Positions 55,918 to 64,000 of a stretch of 64,000 nt of DNA are shown piece after piece. The translations under genes and the position numbers were made by a program. How positions within the stretch are numbered: the stretch's first letter is position 1; the number at the start of each line of letters is the position of its first letter. The notes beneath the pieces were generated by a model that worked only from the letters and a program-made list of their open reading frames with translations, made no database searches and was not told where the DNA came from. Origin of the DNA: Thermosynechococcaceae cyanobacterium Okahandja (lineage in GTDB: Bacteria > Cyanobacteriota > Cyanobacteriia > Thermosynechococcales > Thermosynechococcaceae); contig CP136945.1 of the NCBI GenBank assembly GCA_041530395.1, forward strand, positions 1,922,001-1,986,000. Direction: 5' to 3'.

Positions 55918-58900
55918 TTACTCAACCCCCTCAATCTTGTCTTCCACCTCTTGGTACAGTTGGCGCAGCAATTCCAAATTGGCCTCACTGGTGTCCCAGT
56001 AGCCACGGCCATTGAGTTCTAAGAACGTACTCACCATCTTGCGGAACGAGTGGGGGTTGGTGTTCAGCAGGCGCTGCCGCATTTCGGCATCAAGAATGAA
56101 GGTAGCGTTAGCCTCTTCATAGACCCAGTTATCGACAGCACCCGCCGTAGCCGACCAGCCCATCGTGTTCACTAGGCGCTTCGAGATTTCCCGTACCCCT
56201 TCGTACCCGTGGGATAACATGCCCTCATACCATTTGGGGTTGAGTAACTTGGTGCGGCTATCTAGGCGTACCGTTTCCGAAAGGGTGCGCACTTGGGCAT
56301 TGGCGGTGGTGGTATCCGCAATGTAGGACTTGGGTTGCTTGCCATCCCGCCGCAGCGATCCAACCAGTTTGGTCGGATCCGAGTCAAAATAGTGGCTCAC
56401 ATCGGTCAGGCTAATTTCGGCAGAGTCCAAATTCTGGAACGTGACATCCACCGTTTTCAGCGCCGTCTCAAACAAATCCCGCGCTTGGGTCATTGTCCCA
56501 GGAGAATCCGCCGAAAAGGCAAAGGATTTGCGGGACAGGTACATCTCCTGTAGCTCTGATTCCTGCTCCCACGAGCTATTTTCAACCGCTAGGTTGACGT
56601 TGGCGGCGTAGGAACCGGAAGCGTTGGTGAACACCCGCGTAGCCGCTTGGCGCAGATCAATGCCCAACTCCGCCGCCTGTTGCAGGGCGTGCTTGCGGAC
56701 AAAGTTAAGCTCTGGGGGTTCGTCAGCTTCGGCGGCCATCTTCACCGCCCGGTCAATCAGCGCCATTTGGTTAATGAACAAATCCCGGAACACGCCGGAG
56801 CAGTTGACCACCACATCAATGCGGGGGCGGCCTAGCTCTTCAAGGGGAATAAGCTCCACTTTGTTCACTCGGCCTAGGGAGTCGGGCAGGGGACGTGCCC
56901 CCACAAGCCACAACACCTGCGCTAAGGATTCACCGTAGGTTTTGATGTTGTCAGTGCCCCAGAGCACCATGGCAATACTTTCTGGCCATTGGTCGTTATT
57001 CTCAGCTTTTTGCCGTGCCAAGAGGCGATCCACGACGACTTTGGCGGACTGAATGGCGGCAGCGGTGGGAATCGCTTGGGGATCAAGGGCATGGATATTT
57101 TTGCCGGTGGGCAGTACCTCCGGGTTGCGAATGGGATCCCCCCCCGGCCCCGGCAGGATGTACTCCCCTTCAAGGGCTTGCAGGAGTGCCCCCAGTTCAT
57201 TGTCGGCAACAATTTGTTGCAGGCAAAACTCTAGGTACTCCATCAGGGGTTTGAGGGCGGCCGCATCCACTTGGGGGTAACCGGCCTGATGCAGGCATTC
57301 AATCCACGGCTCCTTGCGCCCCATGTTAAAGAAGTTTAGCTTCGAGACTTTAGAGACACGACCATCGGCATCGGCCTGAGCCTGCACGAGGGCGGTAACG
57401 GCGGCGCGGGTGGCTTGGTTAATCTGCTGCAGGAGTTGCACATCTGCTAGCACCCCGCGATCGCTCCCCTGATAAATGTGATCTAGATCACGACCAAGGC
57501 TTTCGGCAATGAGGCGGGGCAGGCTCTTAATCTCGTCTTCCGGGCGATCCAAGCTGGCAATATTGACGAGGGTGGCCACCGCCTCTTCGGTGGTTGGCGG
57601 CTTCCCGATGACGTGCAGGCCACAGGGCAACAGCCGACTTTCAATTTCCATCAGCTTGATATAGACCTTACCGACGATGGTATCTCGCTCCTCGGCAGTG
57701 AAGTCCGCTGCATCCTGATCCGGCAGGGGCACATCCTGATCTAAATTGACCAAGCGGCATTTATCCATGATCGTATTCACGATTTGCACACCGCGGCCAC
57801 TGTCTTTGAGGCTTTGGTACGAGCCAATGAGATCACTAAGTTCCCGCAGCCCTTTGTATAGGCCCGCGTTTTCCGCTGGCGGCGTTAAATAGCTAATGGT
57901 GTTGGCATAGCTGCGGCGCTTGGCAATGGTTGCCTCGGAGGGGTTGTTGGCCGCGTAGTAGTAGAGGTTGGGAATGCTGCCGATGAGGTTATCGGGATAG
58001 CAGTCCCCGGACATGCCCATCTGCTTGCCGGGCATGAATTCCAGAGAGCCGTGGGTGCCAAAGTGGAGGACGGCATCTGCCTGCCAGATCTGGTTTAAGA
58101 AGGTGTAGTAGGCGGCAAAGCCGTGATGGGGGCTAGCGGAGCGGGAAAACAGCAAGCGCATGGGATCCCCTTCGTAACCAAAGGTGGGTTGCACCCCAAT
58201 AAAGACGTTGCCGTAGGCTTTGCCATAAATCAGCAGGTTCTGACCATCGCTGTTGAGGTGGCCGGGTGGTTTACCCCAGTTCTCTTCGAGGCGCTTGGCG
58301 TAGGGGGTCAGCCGCTCGTACTCGGCAACACTCATACGGTAGGCAATATTGAGTTCGGGGCTGCCGACTTGGGCGCGGGCATCGTGCAGGATCTCCTGCA
58401 TCAGGGCTTCAGCACTTTCGGGTAATTCGGGCAGATCGTAGCCGTTATTTTTCAGGGCTTCCATCACTTTATAGATAGAGCCAAACACATCGAGGTAGGC
58501 CGCTGTGCCCACATTGCCCTTATCCGGTGGGAAGCTGAAAATGGTGATCGCGACTTTTTTCTCGACTTTGGGCTTGCGCCGTAGGTTGGCCCACTTGAGG
58601 GCGCGCTGGGCAATCATTTCTACCCGATCCTGCAGGGCGATCGCCTTGCCGGTGGCTCCATCCCGTCCCGAGAGGATAATGGGTTCAATGGCACCATCGA
58701 GTTCGGGCAGGGCAATTTGTAAGGCTACTTGAATGGGATGCAAGCCCAAGTCGCTATCTTCCCACTCTTCGGTGGTTTGGAACACTAGGGGCAACGCCAC
58801 CATATAGGGACGATTCAGTTTTTTCAGGGCGGCAACGGCTTTGGGATGATCCTGTTTGGCGGGGCCTCCTACCAAGGCAAAGCCGGTCAGAGACACCACG

Positions 58901-59898
58901 GTATCCACAATTGGCTTTTCCCGTTGGAGCGGGTCGTAAAAGAACTGCTCTAGGGGCGTAGAAAAATCGAGGCCACCAGAAAAGACCGGAATCACCCGTG
59001 CCCCCTGAGACTCAAATTCTTGGACAATGGCAACGTAGTGGGCATCATCACCGGTGACGAGGTGGGTGCGCTGCAATAGCAGGCCAATGGTGGGCACTAG
59101 CGGATCCTTGAGATCGGCACCAATGTCAGCGCGGCTGTTGAACCAGTTCAGGTATTCCTTCAAGTCCTCGAACATTTGGGGGGCAAGCGGGTGCCAAATG
59201 CCAGTATCGGGATACGTGACCGGCTCTTGATAGGTAGCGCTGCTCTCTAACTGCCCCTTGAAAACGTAGCGATCGCTCAGCATGAGTAAGAAGTTTTGCA
59301 GATTTTCGGGCGACCCCCCCAGCCAGTACTGGAAGCTGAGCATAAAGTTGCGGGCATCTTGGGCCTTGTCGATGGGCAAATACTTGAGCACCTGCGGCAG
59401 GGTGCGCAATAGCTTGAGCATGGCATCTTGGAAGCCCGAACCCGACTTCTCCTTGCGCTTTTTCATAAAGCTGGCAATCACACTCTTGGATTGACCAATC
59501 TGCGCCAGCGAAAAGCTACCCATTTTATTGAGGCGCATCACCTGCGGTAGGGAGGGAAACACCACGGCCACGTCAAGGCGATCGCGATAGGGCTGCACCG
59601 CCTCTACCACTTTGTCGGCTAAGTCTTCAATAAAGATCAGTGAGGCAATAAACACATTTGCCCGGGCCACATCCTCACAAAAGGCAGCATAGTTTTCGGC
59701 ATTCCGTAACTCCTCGAGGAGATAACCACTAATTTCAACGGCAATGTGGGGATGATTCTCGTTAATGCTGCGCACGGCTGCCGAAAGGGCACTTTGGTAT
59801 TGCGCTTCAAGTACCACATACACCACTCGCAACAGCGATCGTCCCCGTAGCGCCGCCGGTGCAATATGCCGAATCGTGGACTTGACGTGGGTGAACAT
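55918..59898 (-). CDS. chlH: magnesium chelatase subunit H
   Basis: A 1326-residue catalytic subunit that binds protoporphyrin IX and inserts magnesium with the ChlI-ChlD ATPase, the first committed step to chlorophyll. Typical elements are the N-terminal domain [55 protein letters not shown], the porphyrin-domain [24 protein letters not shown], and the C-terminal [14 protein letters not shown] 59898 is chosen: aaggag lies at normal spacing, and the frame upstream to 59976 is not family sequence. No other chelatase gene is in the window. Confidence 0.97.
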   Translation of the reverse strand: MFTHVKSTIRHIAPAALRGRSLLRVVYVVLEAQYQSALSAAVRSINENHPHIAVEISGYLLEELRNAENYAAFCEDVARANVFIASLIFIEDLADKVVEAVQPYRDRLDVAVVFPSLPQVMRLNKMGSFSLAQIGQSKSVIASFMKKRKEKSGSGFQDAMLKLLRTLPQVLKYLPIDKAQDARNFMLSFQYWLGGSPENLQNFLLMLSDRYVFKGQLESSATYQEPVTYPDTGIWHPLAPQMFEDLKEYLNWFNSRADIGADLKDPLVPTIGLLLQRTHLVTGDDAHYVAIVQEFESQGARVIPVFSGGLDFSTPLEQFFYDPLQREKPIVDTVVSLTGFALVGGPAKQDHPKAVAALKKLNRPYMVALPLVFQTTEEWEDSDLGLHPIQVALQIALPELDGAIEPIILSGRDGATGKAIALQDRVEMIAQRALKWANLRRKPKVEKKVAITIFSFPPDKGNVGTAAYLDVFGSIYKVMEALKNNGYDLPELPESAEALMQEILHDARAQVGSPELNIAYRMSVAEYERLTPYAKRLEENWGKPPGHLNSDGQNLLIYGKAYGNVFIGVQPTFGYEGDPMRLLFSRSASPHHGFAAYYTFLNQIWQADAVLHFGTHGSLEFMPGKQMGMSGDCYPDNLIGSIPNLYYYAANNPSEATIAKRRSYANTISYLTPPAENAGLYKGLRELSDLIGSYQSLKDSGRGVQIVNTIMDKCRLVNLDQDVPLPDQDAADFTAEERDTIVGKVYIKLMEIESRLLPCGLHVIGKPPTTEEAVATLVNIASLDRPEDEIKSLPRLIAESLGRDLDHIYQGSDRGVLADVQLLQQINQATRAAVTALVQAQADADGRVSKVSKLNFFNMGRKEPWIECLHQAGYPQVDAAALKPLMEYLEFCLQQIVADNELGALLQALEGEYILPGPGGDPIRNPEVLPTGKNIHALDPQAIPTAAAIQSAKVVVDRLLARQKAENNDQWPESIAMVLWGTDNIKTYGESLAQVLWLVGARPLPDSLGRVNKVELIPLEELGRPRIDVVVNCSGVFRDLFINQMALIDRAVKMAAEADEPPELNFVRKHALQQAAELGIDLRQAATRVFTNASGSYAANVNLAVENSSWEQESELQEMYLSRKSFAFSADSPGTMTQARDLFETALKTVDVTFQNLDSAEISLTDVSHYFDSDPTKLVGSLRRDGKQPKSYIADTTTANAQVRTLSETVRLDSRTKLLNPKWYEGMLSHGYEGVREISKRLVNTMGWSATAGAVDNWVYEEANATFILDAEMRQRLLNTNPHSFRKMVSTFLELNGRGYWDTSEANLELLRQLYQEVEDKIEGVE

Positions 59899-60168
59899 GC
59901 GTTCGGACTCCTTGTAACGATCGATAACAAACCCGGCAAACGGGATGTACCTCTTGTGGTTGTAGCAGAAAATCAAGCTGTAGAGAGACTTTGCGCCCTC
60001 TCGGTAACAAATTGCAAAGTTTTGCTGCCTAGGTATTAAAACTTATTACATCCCTTGACAAGGGTTTGTGGTCTGTGGATTTGCGAAAGCGGGAAGCATC
60101 GTTCACTATAGGAACCAAGATGTGTTGAGCCACAATGGCACAGTCGCAATAACGTTTGGTGTTTGGGT

Positions 60169-63066
60169 ATGGAACCTTCCCCGCAGGAATTGGGCGTCAG
60201 GTCGTATGTTGTCGCTGGCCTAGCGGCGGCGATCGCGACAGCAGGGGTCTTGGGGTTACGGGCGCTGAGCTTCTTAGACCCCCTTGAACTGAACGTTTAT
60301 GATCAGTGGCTGCGCTGGCGACCCCCTACGGCAGCGGCAGAGCGAGTGCTAATTGTAGCGGTAGGGGAAGAGGATATTCAAATCCTGAAGCAATATCCGG
60401 TGCCGGACGAGATACTCATCCAAGCGGTGGCGGAGCTACAGGAGCACCAACCCAAGGTGATTGGCATTGACATTTTTCGGGATTTTCCCATTCCCGATCG
60501 CTTCCGTCCCCCCACAGACCCATTGCCATCGCTGGGGCGGGCGATGATGACCCAACCCAACACCGTGATTGTGTGCAAAGTGGGGCAGGGGAACGAGCCG
60601 GATATTGCGCCGCCCGCGGGACTCTTGGCCAACCAAGTGGGCTTTGCCGATATTCCCATTGACAATGATGGGGTTGTTCGCCGCGCAATCTTGGCCACCA
60701 TACCGGGGGTAAATGCCCGCTGTAATACCCCCCAGTCCTTTGCCCTTGCCCTTGCCAGCATTTTTCTGGGAACCTCACCCCAAAGTCGCGGCAATAACGG
60801 CTTAGAGTTGGGAACGGCTCGCTTTCAAGCCCTGACCCCCAATTGGGGCGGCTACAGCAACCTCGATGCCGCTGGGTTCCAAATTCTGATTAACTACGGC
60901 AACAGTCCGCGACCCTACGAAACCGTCAGCCTCACGGAGGTATTAACGGGGCGGGTGCTCCCCTCACAAGTGCGCGATCGCGCCGTTCTGATTGGGGTGA
61001 CCGGCAGTAGCAGCAACGATAGGTTTCTCACACCCCTTGGTCAGACCGACAATCGCCTCACCCCCGGGGTGATGGTACAAGCGGCCATTTTAGACGACCT
61101 GCTGGCCACGGCGATTGATAATCGTCCCCCCCTATGGACATGGCCACAGGGGGCGATCGCCCTGTGGATCTTGGGCTGGTCCTTCGTCGGCGCACTCATT
61201 GCCCTCAAAGGACAGCGCTGGCTCATTCTGCCACTATTTGTGACGGCTGGAGCAAGCTTAGGAGGACTTACGTTTTTGCTCTTTTTACAATCCGGCTGGA
61301 TTCCCCTTGTAGCACCAGAATTGGGGTTTATCAGTGCTGGGGTCTTGATGTTGGCGTATCGTGCTCTATCTCCCACGCCATCCCACCGCTTACGCGCCAC
61401 CACCACCAATGCTTCGGCAACCCCTTTGGAATTTATTAATGAAGGTTCCTCCACCACCTCCCAAGCCCTGCCTGAATCGGCCATCGATCCGCTGCTGCTG
61501 GAAGAGCCTCCCCCAGAGGCTACACCGGATCCAAATGCCACCTTTCTCCAGCCTGAGGCCAGCATTCCCTTTACCCCTGTTGAAGCACCCCCAACGGCAA
61601 CGGCCAGCCAATTTACTGAACCCACCGTCAGCCCAGAACCGTTCCCTGCTGCCCCGGCCATGCGAGAGACACTATTGACCTCAGGCGGCGATGAGTTACC
61701 TCCCACAGAGCTTCCCGACCTGCCCAGCCCCACCACAAACCCCACGGAAATGGAAACATTTTTAGTGGTGGAGCCGACCTCCACTGCCCCAGAGGTAGCA
61801 CCCACCACCATTGATGAGTTACCCTCGACCCCAGAAACGCAAGTTGGCCTGCCAGCCGCAAACCTCACTACCCCCATCGAAACACAACTGGAACTGCCAC
61901 CCCAACCAGCATCAGCCTCCCCCCCCCTAGCCACAGATTTACCAGAAACCCAATTATCGCTGCCGAAACCTGCCCCCACCACCTCCCGCTGGTTTACCGA
62001 GGTACCGGAAACCCAAGTTGTCGTGCCCGACGATGTCCCAGTGGCCAGCGTAACTCATGACTCCCCGCCGCCAACAATGGCCGCTGGAACGGATCCGGAT
62101 ACGGTGGAAACCCAGCTAGGTCTTGAGCCTGAGGATGCCACACCGGATACCCCAGATACCACTGATAGCATTGTGCCGCCGAGTACAACCCCTTCCCCGC
62201 CCCTACCGAAAACAACCGTGATCACGGATATTCATGGGGCGACTGAATCCTTACCCCATGTCTTGGGGGGGCGCTATCAAGTCGTAAGCCAGTTGGGGGA
62301 AGGTGGCTTTGGCCGCACCTTTTTAGCCGCGGATCAACACCTGCCGGATCATCCCATCTGCGTGGTGAAGCAGTTGGTTCCCTCCCGTAACGACGAGCGG
62401 TTCTTAGCCATTGCGCGGCGCTTGTTCCAGCGGGAAGCCCAAACCCTTGCCCAGTTGGGTCAGCACGAGCGCATTCCGCGGCTGCTGGCCTATTTCGAGG
62501 AAGATGGCATCTTTTACCTCACCCAAGAGTATGTGGAGGGGCAATCCCTGAAGGAAGAGTTTGCCCAAAAAATAACCCTTTCCCAACCAGAGGCGATCGC
62601 CATCCTCAAAAGCATTCTGGAGCTACTCCAGTACGTGCATCAGTTGGGGGTCATTCACCGCGACATTAAACCCGCGAACATCATGCGCCGCCGCAGCGAC
62701 CAGCAACTGTTTCTCATTGATTTTGGGGCGGTACGTCACGTCCAACCCGAGGATCTACAAAAGCACGGCAAATATACGATCTCAATTGGTACCCGTGGCT
62801 ATGCCCCCAGCGAACAGATGGCCGGGCGACCCGTCATAGCCAGTGACATCTACTCCTTGGGGATGGTTATTATTGAAGGCTTAACCGGTTTGGCACCGAT
62901 GGATTTACCCAATGACCCGGTAACGGGAGATGTTGTCTGGGAGCCGGGTAAGCATCTGGCACCAGCGTTTGTTGCCATCCTAAACCGGATGATTAAGTAT
63001 AACTTTCGCGATCGCTACCAGAGTGCGGCAGAGGTTTTAGCAGCGTTAACAGCGGCAGGCTTCTAG
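60169..63066 (+). CDS. CHASE2-domain serine/threonine protein kinase
   Basis: A 965-residue transmembrane kinase. A short N-terminal TM helix (about 12-32) precedes an extracytoplasmic CHASE2 sensor (~35-320), and three TM helices (~325-405) return to the cytoplasm. A Pro/Thr/Glu-rich linker (~410-690) contains five ETQ-type repeats. The kinase domain (~700-965) has LGEGGFGRTF, VVKQL, HRDIKPANIM, LIDFGAVRHV and GTRGYAPSEQ. Catalytic Lys, Asp and DFG are intact. Sensor ligand and substrate are unknown. ATG 60169 is chosen over an in-frame TTG two codons upstream. Confidence 0.88.
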   Translation: MEPSPQELGVRSYVVAGLAAAIATAGVLGLRALSFLDPLELNVYDQWLRWRPPTAAAERVLIVAVGEEDIQILKQYPVPDEILIQAVAELQEHQPKVIGIDIFRDFPIPDRFRPPTDPLPSLGRAMMTQPNTVIVCKVGQGNEPDIAPPAGLLANQVGFADIPIDNDGVVRRAILATIPGVNARCNTPQSFALALASIFLGTSPQSRGNNGLELGTARFQALTPNWGGYSNLDAAGFQILINYGNSPRPYETVSLTEVLTGRVLPSQVRDRAVLIGVTGSSSNDRFLTPLGQTDNRLTPGVMVQAAILDDLLATAIDNRPPLWTWPQGAIALWILGWSFVGALIALKGQRWLILPLFVTAGASLGGLTFLLFLQSGWIPLVAPELGFISAGVLMLAYRALSPTPSHRLRATTTNASATPLEFINEGSSTTSQALPESAIDPLLLEEPPPEATPDPNATFLQPEASIPFTPVEAPPTATASQFTEPTVSPEPFPAAPAMRETLLTSGGDELPPTELPDLPSPTTNPTEMETFLVVEPTSTAPEVAPTTIDELPSTPETQVGLPAANLTTPIETQLELPPQPASASPPLATDLPETQLSLPKPAPTTSRWFTEVPETQVVVPDDVPVASVTHDSPPPTMAAGTDPDTVETQLGLEPEDATPDTPDTTDSIVPPSTTPSPPLPKTTVITDIHGATESLPHVLGGRYQVVSQLGEGGFGRTFLAADQHLPDHPICVVKQLVPSRNDERFLAIARRLFQREAQTLAQLGQHERIPRLLAYFEEDGIFYLTQEYVEGQSLKEEFAQKITLSQPEAIAILKSILELLQYVHQLGVIHRDIKPANIMRRRSDQQLFLIDFGAVRHVQPEDLQKHGKYTISIGTRGYAPSEQMAGRPVIASDIYSLGMVIIEGLTGLAPMDLPNDPVTGDVVWEPGKHLAPAFVAILNRMIKYNFRDRYQSAAEVLAALTAAGF

Positions 63067-63150
63067 CTGTGGGTTTGGTTAGCCTCAGGTCGCCACTGCG
63101 TCCCTAGACGATTAGACTAGGAGGCAGCCCCTGTTTATGTTCATAGAACT

Positions 63151-64000
63151 ATGTGGCGGTACTGGTTTCAGCGCTGGCAACTGGGTGCCCTTGAAAAAGC
63201 CTATCAGGGGGCGATCGCCCTCAAAACCATTGAAGATAAGCACTTTAACGGTGCACCGGTGGGTCAGGCTGCCCAACTTCCCCACACGGTTTTTGAATAT
63301 CTGCAAAGCCGCGTTGAACGCCAGCTTAATGCCATTGCCTTTAACCTGAATCAGTTCAAGCTCAGTGGCTGGATGAGCCAAGATAGCAGTGATCCCCAAG
63401 AGGCAGAAATCCTCTCGAAGCTAAGTTTCATTGAGTCCGTTATTAGCCGCTACCCCACTGTTGCAACTTCCCCCACCAGCACCACCCCGAACACCGACAC
63501 CACCGCCAATGGCGTGATCATTACCGACCCACTCACCTTCAACAGTGAAACCCTCTTAACCGCTGATCAGCCCCGCCGCCCTTCGTTTCTGTCCCGCTGG
63601 GGCACCCCCAAGGCGGACTACGAGGAACAGGTGGTGCAGCAACTGCGCACCCAACGGAAGCACGAGGCGATCGCGGCCCGCTGGCTGGCCATTTTAGTGC
63701 TGGTGCCCCTCTTGGTGCAGATCGCCAGCCGTAATCTTGTATTTGAGCCGCTTCTGGATGCCTACTGGAACCGCTCCCCCAACCCTGTAGCCGTTCAGGA
63801 AAACCCCGAGGTCAGCGCCGACTTTTTGCGGGAGTACACCACCTACAAGGAACTGCTGGAAATTCAGGAGCTCCTTGGCTTGTCACCCCCCCTTGATGCG
63901 GCCACTCGTCGCCAAAAATTGCAAGAGAAAGTTGCAGAACTGTATGAAAAATCCGGCTATCGCACCCTCGACGGGCTAAAAAACATTTTGGCGGATCTCT
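63151..64000 (+). CDS. pxcA: proton extrusion protein PxcA (CemA family), 5' part, runs off the window
   Basis: The frame is open from ATG 63151 to the last base (283 codons). It starts MWRYWFQRWQLGALEKAYQG, then AIALKTIEDKHFNG, matching the PxcA/CotA N-terminus. A variable Thr-rich linker follows (~115-140), then a first hydrophobic helix, ARWLAILVLVPLLVQI, and FEPLLDAYWN. PxcA/CemA proteins affect light-driven proton and bicarbonate handling at the plasma membrane. The catalytic membrane core with the last helices is beyond the window. Confidence 0.85.
   Translation, partial: MWRYWFQRWQLGALEKAYQGAIALKTIEDKHFNGAPVGQAAQLPHTVFEYLQSRVERQLNAIAFNLNQFKLSGWMSQDSSDPQEAEILSKLSFIESVISRYPTVATSPTSTTPNTDTTANGVIITDPLTFNSETLLTADQPRRPSFLSRWGTPKADYEEQVVQQLRTQRKHEAIAARWLAILVLVPLLVQIASRNLVFEPLLDAYWNRSPNPVAVQENPEVSADFLREYTTYKELLEIQELLGLSPPLDAATRRQKLQEKVAELYEKSGYRTLDGLKNILADL

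Noticed and set aside
61041-61982. 313-residue minus-strand open frame opposite the CHASE2 kinase linker
   Set aside because: It is a shadow of the Pro/Thr-rich linker, with a Gly/Ser/Val-biased composition and no family match.

Overview
The window is a gene-dense stretch of a cyanobacterial chromosome. It carries chlH, petB-petD, kaiABC, crtB-crtP, cpcT, ycf66, pxcA, pilA and several cyanobacteria-only families (DUF3038, DUF4335, DUF1614, photosystem II S4 protein). The octamer gcgatcgc (HIP1) recurs throughout. The gene set and the KaiA/KaiB/KaiC sequences suggest a unicellular thermophilic lineage of the Thermosynechococcus/Parathermosynechococcus type. That placement is an inference from remembered sequences, not a database result.

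Layout. 1-8 kb: the 3' part of cysS, pyrE, an RluE-like pseudouridine synthase, an ABC-2 permease, an HXXEE protein, a DUF29 protein, then a minus-strand murC-murB-glycosyltransferase run. 8-27 kb: housekeeping genes, mostly as short divergent or convergent groups. These are ycf66, accD, rseP, nth, pyrB with a phosphoribosyltransferase, the carotenoid pair crtP-crtB, a UbiH-type monooxygenase, an ABC exporter, an EgtC/EgtB-like pair, the phycocyanin lyase cpcT, lgt, rpmI-rplT, the PSII S4 protein and an ABM-domain membrane protein.

27.5-38.4 kb is a decayed accessory (defence-like) island. It holds a PLD/SNF2 helicase broken by a frameshift, a probable internal deletion and an in-frame stop; two DUF29 genes; a DUF433-DUF5615 pair; a giant Eco57I-type DNA methylase; a DUF4258-DUF2283 pair; the C-terminal scrap of a second methylase; and a Uma2-type nuclease. 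The helicase and methylase genes have been invaded several times by a G/C-rich double-hairpin repeat. Complete units are 97 bp long and stay readable in the host frame. One larger version carries a DUF559 (Vsr-like) nuclease domain exactly where the 97-bp units have a short linker. This is the most unusual signal in the window: it looks like an autonomous/non-autonomous pair of a nuclease-linked palindromic element.

38.4-64 kb returns to core genes: a PPK2 kinase, a ProA-like protein that appears to lack its catalytic cysteine, DUF4335/DUF3038, a peroxiredoxin-like protein, pilA, an unusual CBS-PAS-histidine-kinase-double-receiver protein divergent from kaiABC, NAD kinase, a GAF-HD-GYP protein, DUF1614, petB-petD, two small exported paralogues sharing an FGCDCP motif, two minus-strand small proteins, chlH, a CHASE2 serine/threonine kinase, and the 5' part of pxcA running off the end. 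No tRNA, rRNA or CRISPR array was seen.
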